From assembly GCA_964035575.1 (NCBI GenBank), contig OZ037837.1, positions 1,984,001 through 2,048,000 of the forward strand: a stretch of DNA of 64,000 nucleotides, read 5' to 3'. Position numbers and translations under genes: made by a program. Below, piece by piece: positions 40,985-51,518 of the stretch. Below the pieces are notes generated by a model, which searched no databases, had not been told where the DNA came from, and worked only from the letters and a program-made list of their open reading frames with translations. Origin of the DNA: Rhynchopus sp. YZ270_cl-10 (taxonomy: Eukaryota > Euglenozoa > Diplonemea > Diplonemida > Diplonemidae). The stretch's first letter is position 1; every line of letters starts with the position of its first letter.

Positions 40985-42089
40985 TTGGATGAGGTGGATT
41001 GGGTGAGCGCTAGACCCTTGCCTACTCCGGCGCAGCCCGCTCTCCTTCAGCATGGTTGTGTCTTCCCCTCAGGCCCCGTCGCACATAACACGCAGTATTG
41101 CTGGATCTGCGGATACGGCGCCCATCACCAGTGTGTCAAGGATAAGCTCCCCACGCAAGCCATCGCCGCCGCTTTTCTCGTCAATTATCACACCACTGAG
41201 TTTACTTGCCCTGTATGCGCCTGGGTGGACGAGGAGCCGGCCGCTGTAGACCAGGATGCGATCCTGCCTCAGCCGCCACTACACCAGGATCCTGCGCCTG
41301 TTCCGCAGGGGGGTCCGCCTCAGGACCAGCCGCAGCCTCAGTTGGCACAGCTCATTGCACAGCTCATTGCACAGCTCATCGCACAGCGGCAGAACCAGCC
41401 GCCACCGCAGCTACCCGTACCGCAGGAACAGCAGCCGCCGTTGCACGTGGCGCAGCATCCGCAGCCGCCTGTGCTCCCGGCGCAGCATCCCGTACATCAA
41501 AACCAGCAGCAGTCAGGGCACGTGGCGCAGCATCCGCAGCCGCCTGTACTCCCGGCGCAGCTGCTAGGACAGCCGAATCAGCAGCCGCCTCCGCAGATGG
41601 CGCAGCTTCCGGCCCAGGGTCTCGCGCAGGCCATCGCAGCTACTCGGGCCTCACGCGGCCACCCGGCCGGGTCCGCAGCAGCAGCAGCAGCAGCAGCCGG
41701 CGCAGCTGATCGCGCAGCTCCTGGCCCTACCGGCCCAACAACCCCCTCCTGCCCAGCAAGCCCAGCCGCCGGCCCCGGGCGCGGCTCAGCAGCAGGGGGT
41801 TCCTCAGCTAGCGCAAGCCATGCCCCAGCCTGATGCGTTCGGGCCGCTCCTGCAGCAACTCTTGGCTCCGCAGCTGGCCCTACAAAACGTCATCCGGGAC
41901 GTCGCCCAGCTGCGGAGCCAAGCCGCACAAGTCCAGCCGCAGCTTCTGCAGGCAGCACAGCAGCTAGACCAGCCGCCCCCGTCCAGGCAGCGCAACAACA
42001 ACAGCAGCAGCAGCTTCGGCAGGCAGCGCAGTAAATGCAGCTTCTGTAGGCAGCGCAGCAACAAGGCCGACACACCGTTTTCTGCTTGA
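40985..42089 (+). pseudogene. Zinc-finger-like + Gln/Pro-rich protein, no start codon, frame change
   Basis: The open frame begins just after a stop at 40970 and contains no in-frame ATG, so the 5' end is missing or lies in an unseen exon. The first part has a RING/PHD-like pattern (CWICG...HHQC...FTCPVC). Then follow long Gln/Pro/Ala repeats (HVAQHPQPPVLPAQ twice, QLIAQ three times). Around 41640-41690 the Gln-rich coding signal moves to another frame, which stays open to 42089 (QLAQAMPQPDAFGPLLQQLL...). The C-terminus is Ser/Arg-rich. It could be a decayed host gene, or a gene with an unrecognised intron. No family is recognised. Confidence 0.45.
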
Positions 42090-42868
42090 CGTCACACTGT
42101 TGCTTCCTTTGTAACACACAGGTGCACATTTGTTTGCAGTGCACTATAGTTTCTTTGCGCACAGTGGCGACCGTTGGGTGCACTGTTGCCTCACATTTCA
42201 CCCCGTTACGCCTATTATTTTTTTGGCGTAGCGTTTTTAGCTCAGTGTCGACTGAAGGCGGTTTGCGGTGGTGTACCCTTCTCTAATGACGGCCGCTGCT
42301 TCATCTGAGTGCGCAGCACAAGTCCAGCCGCAGCCTCAGCGACTCTTTTGTGTGATTGAGTTGAACAAACAGCAAAATAATACAAACAAACGAAAGACTC
42401 TTTTCTTTTCAAGAATAAACTTTCTCTACACCGCCAATGTACCTTCACATCAACACATTAACCATTGGCTACACACACAATCACTCTCAAGGGGTGGGTT
42501 ATCCGTTCTAGTTGAATATTTCAGGGAAGAGTTAACAATGTGCAGTCAAAGCCTAACAGCATACCTTGACACTCATCCACATCCATCGATAAGCCGTCCT
42601 CGTTTGACTTTGATTCACACTTGCAGTCTCTGAGATCCACAACAGCACCAACATCTCTGATGCGCCGTCTGCCATAACACGTTTTCTCTCTTTATCCGTC
42701 ACGTACACAAAATGCACACGTGTTATATTTACACCTGGTACCTACTTTCCCCTTTTCAGTTGTCTTCTGCTGCACGTAAGACACAGACTTGGCTGATGCA
42801 CCTATTCATAAGCATGCACCCTCACACACCCACCACACCACACACCATGCAGGAAGCAACACACCACC
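42090..42868. other. Intergenic; leader of the DPY30/ART gene duplicated at 32781
   Basis: 42739-42868 is nearly identical to 32781-32907. It includes CCTACTTTCCCCTTTTCAG (AG at 42759), the best pyrimidine-AG acceptor here; a second AG lies 16 bases before the ATG. The rest shows nothing recognisable. Confidence 0.6.
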
Positions 42869-45800
42869 ATGTTCGGCCCACGCGAGGAGGTGCAGGCCTA
42901 CGCAAAGCAGCACAGCATCCTGAAGCTGGTCGACGAGCTTGTGAACGAGCTGCTTCAGCATAAGCCGTGCGACCCGTTGGCGCACCTGGCGTGCTACATC
43001 GACGGCCTGCGTGGGGCAGCGCCTGCGACGGACGTGGAGAAGAACAAGCTTGCGGCGGAAGGCAGCACTGCGGCGTGCGCAGAGGTGTCGCACCCCTCGA
43101 GCACATCATCATCGCTCGAAGCTGCGCTGGGGACACTCTGGGACGCGTGCAGACCCAACCACGCGACGTTCAAGGAGCGTTTCGAGGAGGACGTTTCGCA
43201 GGGCCTTCGAGATGTGCTTGCGACAGTCTTCGCGAAGACTGGGAAGGCGAAGGGACAGGCCGCGAGGGTACAGGAGGCAAAGGACACACCTGTGGAGACA
43301 CAACTGAAGTTCGATGCTTCGCCAGACGTGACGCAAGCAAATGCGGGACAAAGTGTGCAGCTGGTGGACCCCTACAGCGCCGAGTACAGACCCACGCAGA
43401 GTGTGTCGGAGGTGGTCGACGGGCTTGCGGACTGGTTCGGACCTGGACGGAAGCTGTGGCCGCGGAGTGCTGTGGACAGGGTGAAGCACAACTGCACCTT
43501 CATGCAGCACAAGCACAACTACGGGGAGGTGGCGGAGGTGGTGGTGCCGCTCTTCATCTACTCGATTGCGGTCATGACGGAGTACACGTGGGCCTTCTGG
43601 GTGGCCTCGGATGGGCACGGACGGTGGACGCCGTTCTCGTCGGCGCACGCAGTTGTGCTGGAGAAGGACTTCCTTGCGCACTGCACGAAGGACGGGACAC
43701 CCCTGTGTGGGGAGGACGAAGACCTGACACGACCACGGGGGCTGCCGCTCGCACCACTGAACAGCACCATCGCGGACGCAAGACGTGCGCTTGCAAGGGT
43801 TGCGGAGGACACGAAGGGTGCGGGTACCATTCCCAGCAGGCAGCCGGCCAGTGCCGCCTTTGAGCTGCCCACGCAGATGCAGGTGGTGTTCTGCGACGGG
43901 CGCATGGTGGGCGGCAGCAGCAGCGAGGGGGACGAACGGGGGCGTGGCTTTGCAGGGAAGGTTGATGGGGTGTTTGCGGGCTGGGAGGGGCTCACGGTCT
44001 TTGTGAGCACGCCCTTCCTTGAGGGTTGCAAATGTCGTGGTGACACCACCACCAACACCACGGACACTGCCACGGCCACCACCGACACGACCAAGGACGT
44101 GGCAAAGGAGTTCTACATAGCACGGTACAAACTGGCAGACGTGAGGGCAGAGTACGAGGATGCACACACGCAAGGCACGGCGGATGCGGAGACACTCGCG
44201 AGCCTGAAGAAACGTGTTGCGCTGCACCCGTACTCGGACTCGGTTGCGTGGCTTCCGGCCCCGTCCTGCATCTTTGAAGGCCTCCACACTGCGACGGCGG
44301 ACGTGCAGCACACACAGACGATGTCTGTGTCTCTCGCACGACTGCCCCCACCCGGTGTGCTGGAGTACTTGCAAAGCAGACGCACCTGTGAGCACCTTGA
44401 GATTGCCGAGGGTGGTCTGCACTATCTGCGTTCGGAGGATGTGTTTGCGTGCCGTGCGCGTGAGGAGAAGGTGCTGCTTGCGGGGAGAAAGCAGAAGGTG
44501 GCGGAGACAGAGACAGAAGCAGCGACAGCGTACGTCCGTTGTGACGACAGCTGCTTCTTCTGTGCGGTGGGTGCACTGAAGGACCGTTGCGTGCGCGAGA
44601 AGAACCAGCAGCAGTACGACAAAGGCTGCAAGGAAGACCTCGACGCACTGACCACCAAGCACACACAAGACTACAGCCCGTTCCAAGCGCTCGTGGCACA
44701 CAAGGTCGCCATCGCCGTGCGTGAGGCTCCCGAAGGCCAGGCACCGACGCCGCTGACGATCCTGCACGCTCTCGACATCCAGGCCGTGTACTGGTCCTCG
44801 GCAGGTGTGGCAGACTGGACACACGTGGAACCCCTGCACGCTTCGCTCTCTGGGAAGAACAAGTTCATTGCCGTACCTGGAGCAGACGGCCCACCGTGTG
44901 TGCTGTACAAATCCTGCTGCGAGTTCGCGGACCAGCCGTACTACGTCTTGAACGCGTCGATGCGTGATGCACAGAACAAGGCACACAAGACGCAGATCAC
45001 AGTGACGCGCAAGGACAAGACGAGCGAGGTCTTCTGTGCACGCAGCGTCGCGTCGCTTGGGAAGGGTATGGGCACGCTCCGCGAGGTGGCACACAAGCAC
45101 GCGAACTTGAGGACCTGCCTCAGAAACCTCATAAGGCTGTCGCACCAGACGTGCTTCGAATCCGAGACGAGCGGGACGTCGCTCTGGTACACGTCACGTG
45201 ACATCATCGACAAGAAGGACGACACCCTGCCGCCAAGCGACGAGGACTACCTGGACCCTGTGCACTACAGCGGGCTTGGCTACTACCGGTACACGGCACG
45301 GTATGACAAGGAGGCACCGGAGTACATGGAACCAAGCACGGTGAAGGTTCAAATGGGGGACTGGGTGTCGGGGCAGGTGCGGCCGCTGCTTTTCTACGTG
45401 AACGAAGCGATGAAGAAGATGTCGCCTGTGCTGTCGTACCGGGGGTGGCGGTGTGCGCCGGAGACAGAGCAGAAGTGCTACCGCGGGCTTGGGAACGCAC
45501 GCCTGCCCCCTGAGCTCTACGCAACGGGGAACGTGGTGGTGTGGTCTGCGTTCTCGTCGACGTCGACGGACCAGGGCATCTCGCAGTTCTACGCCAGCTC
45601 CGCGAGCGGGATGACTGCGTCGGTCTTCATTGTGACAGGGTCGTCTTGCAGGCTGATCGCACCCTGGAGCAGGTTCGGCCGTGAAGAGGAGTGGCTGTTC
45701 CCATTGAACTCAATGTTCAAGGTGGACTCGATGCTGACGGAGGACCAGCAGTCGATTCTCGGGAAGAAAGACTTCCAGCTCTTCGAGATCTCTGAGGTAG

Positions 45801-48800
45801 ACGAGCTGTCGATGGAGAAGATCCGCATCCGCTGCTCCCTGGCAAGCGCACAGACGAAGGAGATCGCGCGTGTGGTCTTCTCAGCAGTGTCTGCACTGGA
45901 CTCTGGGAACGGTGTTCTCGACCTTTCCCTGAAGAGCGCAAGCGAAGGCTGTGTGGATGCGAAGTGGGTGTACACAGTTGTGGTGAACTTTGACGCACTC
46001 CAGCTGTCGCCCGTGATGACGAACAACAGTACGAAGCTTTGCACGGGCAACGTGGCCGACAGCTGGAACAGTTTCGTGTCCCAGGCTCACAAGCGGAATC
46101 GCTTCACCCACGACTGCCCCTGTGTGATCTTTGACCAGTCCTCGGAGGAGGGGCGGCAGGTGCTCAACGCAGTGTCTTTGGTTCTCGGCCTGCGCCACTC
46201 GAAAGCGCTCACGTTTGTTGAGGTGACGTGCCACCTGAAGCCCTCGAAGGCGAAGGACGCTCGCAGCCTGCAGGAAGAGAACGCATGCTCGGGCTACTAC
46301 CAGCTGAAGGCGATGAACCCGACGGAGCAGTGGGAGGTGAGCATCGAGATGCGGCGTGAGGATGGTCAGGAGGGGTATGCTTTTGGCCCTTCGGGTGCTG
46401 TGCTGCTGCACCAGATCATCGCGAAGCAGGTGCACCTGGTGAGGATTGACATCCGCAACAACGGTGTCGGTGTCAAGGGTGCGGAGCTCCTTCTGCAGGC
46501 GCTGCGTGTCAACAGGCATGTTGTGCAGCTCAGCATCTGCGAGCAAAAGCAAAAGCCTCTGCAGGCGCGTGACACACACACATGCGACGCAGAGGACGGG
46601 GACGAGCTCCACCTGGGAGAGCTTGCGGCACAGCGCATGATGCACATCCAGCAGGTCATCAACATCAGGTGTGCGCACAACAGAGGCACCATTGTGTCAA
46701 GCACGTTCTCCGACCTGGGTGACACCTGGCCGCAGTGCGCCACGGAAGCGCTGTACGACGTGGACGTGGTGGACATGGCCTTCTCGGACCTGTTCGACAC
46801 CCGCCAGCGTGAGGCTGTTCTCTTCATCCGCCTTCTTCAGGAGGAGGTTGACGCACAGCAGCACGCAGCACAGCAACAAGACAGTGCTTCGAACAGGACG
46901 TACCCAAAGCTCCCAGGCGCACTTGTTGCTGCTGCACGCTTCTGCGACCCGTGCGACATTGAGTTGCTTCTGGACATGCACTGCGACCCCTTCGAGACGG
47001 ACGCGTTTGGCGAAACACCACAACTGAAGATGTGGCGCCGTCTCAACAGAGGCACAGACACTCATGTGATACACAGCCCTCTCTTGGACGGCCTGGTGCA
47101 ACGCCTTCACGTGTGTCTGGACAGGCTCCAGCCCGCAGTGTTCCGGTACGACGAACCACTGTGGAAAGCGAAGAATTTTGCGCTGGAAGTGATGCGGATG
47201 GCAGACGACCGTGATCACATCTCTCTCGCAAATGAGTTGATCCACAATGTGCGCATCAGCTATGAAGCCGTCGTCGGGCACGAGGCTGCCACGTTGTGCG
47301 CATCTTCCTACTCCACGAACGTGTGGTGCATAATGCAGGACACCCTGGACGCGTGCAAGAAGTGCCCCGTTCTGAATGTGCTGCAGTGCCCTCTCGGCCG
47401 TCAGGACGCAAGCCTCTTCTGTCTGAAGGTGTTTTGCTCGCGTGGGAACGAGCTCTTTCCCATTGTGCAGGCAACGGACGAGATGTATGCAATGATTGGA
47501 ACGCTCTGCGTGCGCAGCACGGGGCGCAAGAAGCAGCAAGCAGATGATCCTTACCAGAGTTTTGCAGAATTTTGCAGCAACGCTCGTTGGAATAAGCACA
47601 TAAATGAGAATTGGTCTAGTCTTGCTGAGGAGGCGAAGCTTCCACGCAGAATGGACAAGAACGGAATATACTACTTCGAGCACGAAGTTGCTTTGCAGGA
47701 CACGGAACCATGGTCAGACATGCGAGAGGTAGATGTGTTCAGCACGCATCGTAGACTGTACGAAGGCAGCTACGTTACAAAGCAGCAGTATCTGGACAAG
47801 CTGTGGAGCACAGCCGAGCTGGAGCCGAAGCAGATACGCAGGCAGAACCGTGGCGGCTACTTTGTCTTCAAACACGACTGGGATGCAGACATGGAGGGTG
47901 GTGCCTGGGAGGACGGCAAGAAGGAGGAGACAATGCCGATGCTTCCGACGCTTGTGGAGCAGCTGCGGCAGCCCTCCCTCAACCTGTACGACCCAACGGT
48001 GTTTGGGAGCCGCATTGAAATGGAGAAGAGCAGGGCCCAGCTGCGCACGTGGTCGAGGCTGTGGGGTGCTGTGAACGCTGTGCTGGTGACAAGCATGGAG
48101 AAGGAGCGGGTGCTCTTCCGCAAGGTTGAGAATGTGACGGACACTGTGCTGCTCCACCACCTCCACCTGAAGCGTGGTGAGCTGTACTGCCAGCCAGACA
48201 TCACTCTCTGGGATGTGGAGCGCCGCTACAGAAACCGTGCTTTGGGCGACCACAACGACAGCGGGGACAATACAGCAAGGACGAAGGTGGAGTTCAACGA
48301 CAACTCAGGAAGACTGTGGGAGGCGTCAGAGCGCAGATGGACAGGGAGGGGTGGCGAGGAGGCTGCGTATGAAGGCGAGCTTTGCTACGAACATGAGTTC
48401 AAAGACAAATGCATGCAGGCACACAAGCAGGCACGCAAGGAAAGAGGGGAAGTTGTGGATTTTGATCTGAACATGATACTCAGATGGGAGGATGCGAAGC
48501 CTGAGGACCCTTTCCTGACACACGCCCCTGGCGAGCAAGTTGAGGTGGAGACCTCCGGGTGCAGCAGCATGACAACGATTCTCTTCAGCGCGCGTGGGAA
48601 GATGCACGGTGAGTGTGTGGGGCTGCTGAGTGACGCACACGACTTCCTCCTCCCTGCACTTGAGATGTTTGTTGTGGAGGATGTTCAGGCACGTGGCGCA
48701 TGCCTCCATGTCAGCCTCGTCTCACGTGGATCGTTACTGCGCACGGACAGAGAGCTCCGTGCCTGGTGCTCCAGCATGCAGAACACTGGCCTGGATTCTG

Positions 48801-50948
48801 TTTGGAGCAAGAACGGTGATGATACGGATGAGTGTTTGCGTCCTGAGAGCAAGACGGCAGATGACGATACATTGGACAAGCAGAGCTTCTTGAGCACAGA
48901 CGAGTGTGACGTGTTCTTCAGCCGCAAGTCTCAGATGCTCCACGTGACAGAACGGCAGGCGATATTAGGTGATCTGGTGAAGGTTATCAGACCTGTGAAC
49001 GCTTTTGCATTCCATAGAATACAGGGTGCAAACGGACAAATGACGAACCATTTGGGGTGCACCCTGCCAGAGGCTCTGCCCACTACGTACCGCCCAGGGA
49101 AGACGTTTTTGAGTGGGTTGAACCGCAAGAAGCGTCCTGAAGGGGATCACACTGCAGAAGGCATGCGAAGAACAGACGACGACCAACTCGCACACATCCC
49201 TGACGTTGAACTCGCGAAGGATTGGGAGAAGGACATGGATGTGAACGATGTGGTCACTGTTTCGGGAGCATCCATCCAGGCCTACCACGACGAGCACACA
49301 GACGAAGACGCGTTCTTCAAGACGATAGTCAAGGGCAGTGACACACCTGGGCAGTGCCCCCCGCCTGTGAGCGATGTGTACGGAGGGAAGGAGTTCCGCA
49401 TCACTGTCGGGGAGGTGCAGCAGCTGCTGAAGACAACCACGATAGTCACATCGCCGTCCCTCCCACTGCGTTTTGTGCAGTGTCTGATCGGGTCGTTCAC
49501 GTCCGCAAAACGGCGTGTGCTGTTCTTCAATGTTTTCCGTGCAACGTCGCTGCTTAGCATCGACGAACATTGGGAACATGCGATAATAGTTGTCAGAAGA
49601 GCTGCGATGGATGCGCTTAAATTTAGCGAAATTCGGCAGCGCCAAGCTCGGGAGCTGGGCACACGCGATAACACGGACGTGAACAGCGGCAAGTTGTACC
49701 GCAATCTGGTGATCAGCGAGATCAACAAACAAATACTTGCGTATCTGGACGGCGAACTTGACGACGACGGTGCAGAGCCTATTGAAGTCACCCGTGCCAA
49801 CTTCACATCGTGGATGGACACGGTACAGGCGGAACCTGCACAGTACGGATTCACCTCAAAGGCACATGCGAGACTGACGTTGGCGAAGTCGATGGTCGAA
49901 CTGGGCACAGAAATGTGTGTCTCGCAGCAAGGCTTCTCCTTCACCTCTGGCATGGACGGTGAGCACAACCAGCTCTGTGAGAAGACGCACCACAGCATCG
50001 CCATCCTTGCAGCCCCTGTTATGGACTTCTGTTACGAGCGGCCCACTCTGTGTGAGGCACCAAAGTACTTCGTGAGAGTACCACGTAAAGGACAACAGGC
50101 ACAGCAGGGCTGGGCCTTCTTCCAAGAAGGCAAGCAGCGTGAATTTGTGGACCGTCTGAAGGTGCTGTACACATGCATCTTCGAATCTGCAAGGAAACAG
50201 TGTGTGCGGAATATGTGCATGCTCCCGATGGGACTCGGTGTTTACACAGCGAACCTTGGGCCGGATCTAAGATTTCAAGTTGCAGAAATGTACTTCCGTG
50301 CGCAGTTCGAACTCCTTGCAGAACAGGATTGGGGTTTTGAAAACGTATGCATGCTCTTTTGTCTCGCGTCTCACAGCGGGTTTGCTCATGTCTTGCTCAT
50401 TCGTGTACGCGATACTGTCCTACCTGGCACACCAAATGTGGTGGACAGACAACTCAATTTTCTTGCAAAGGCTTTATCTCAATCATCTTTCGCGTTACCT
50501 TCAAACACTTTCAAAACAGTACTGGCTGACCTCAAGTGTCTTTACCGACATGGTACTCCGCATCTTGAAGAAAGGACTGTGCGAGTGTGGCGACTACAAC
50601 AACGAAGCACGGGGGTTGTATTTGAAGTGCAACATCGTTGTCCACAACAAAGATGCTAAGTTTCTTGCAGTGCGCCTCGCCCAGCTGGAGAAATCGCCTT
50701 CGATATTGTTCCCATCTGACTCGCAGGCACTGCTGCAGGGACAGTACGGCATGTACTGGGAGGAAGGCAGGTCTTTCCACTATGCTGGCCAGGAAGACTG
50801 GGTGGCGACATCGACAGGTGTTCTGATGAACTACATCATTTCGAATAACGCACTTAACCTCGACTTTTCTGCATTGAACGGCAACGAAGACACCAGCTCC
50901 ATTGACGATGCAGATGAGGAAGACACTGCACTGACGTGGGGTATATAA
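42869..50948 (+). CDS. Giant multidomain protein: DPY30/RIIa-like, ADP-ribosyltransferase, LRR and ankyrin-like segments
   Basis: The first frame is open for 2,596 codons (to 50659). Residues ~8-48 resemble an RIIa/DPY30 docking domain (SILKLVDELVNELL, then KPCDPLAHLACYI), which commonly anchors proteins in cilia or kinase complexes. An arginine-type ADP-ribosyltransferase domain lies at about 830-960: Arg872 in YRGL, the S-x-S motif in WSAFSSTS (892-899), and an E-x-E at 939-941 followed by WLFP. Further on are an RNI-type LRR (VRIDIRNNGVGVKGAELLLQ, about 1190) and an ankyrin-like segment (CDIELLLDMHCDP). Residues ~225-260 faintly resemble a WWE domain. The C-terminal domain signal lies in a different frame (50471-50948), supported by the duplicate at 33632, so a small intron near 50.35-50.47 kb is likely. 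The context suggests a host enzyme rather than a secreted toxin: no signal peptide. Confidence 0.85.
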
Positions 50949-51518
50949 TAATATCGTCAAAAAACGTGCATTCAGTCCGTTTTGTTTTTGTTTGTTTTCT
51001 TTTCCTGTATCATTGATTTCTGTTTTACAACAATAAAAGTCTTCGTGTACAAAGACCATTTTCGCATACCTGCAGAAGAGCAGAGTGCTGGGCGTGTTGT
51101 TGATTATTTCAACAGGGCGGAGTTACAGGAGCGTGGGTCCCCCGTATCCATAGCCCGTTTTTTCACATACCAATTACTTGTTTCTTTTTTGGTGTAACCG
51201 AACAACTGTCGGGGACATGTCAAGGACCTGTCAATATGGGCCCTCTCCGGAACACCAATTTTTTCTTTTTTGATTACATGCAATGCTAAAAGGAAATTGA
51301 ACACCGTACCCTACTCCCATACTTTTTTCCATTTTTCTAATCCGGGGCAGGGAGTCCCTGAACATCCCTGATGCGCCTCCCTGTCCGCCGCTCTTTTGCA
51401 CATAGATACCCACACCACCACCACCATCACTACACTATGCAGAGTATTAAACCAAGTCACAAAAGACATACAACAAACCAAAAAGCAAGGCAAGCCAAGG
51501 AAGGCCTTGCAAGACACA
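50949..51518. other. Intergenic, nothing beyond an acceptor site
   Basis: T-rich 3' flank of the ART gene followed by the leader of the next gene. CTATGCAG at 51442, after a (CAC)n tract, is a possible acceptor 76 bases before the ATG. Confidence 0.5.

Noticed and set aside
43109-45145. 678-codon open frame on the minus strand under the ART gene
   Set aside because: It is antisense to a strong coding frame with GC-rich third positions, has Arg/His/Leu-rich composition and no domain.
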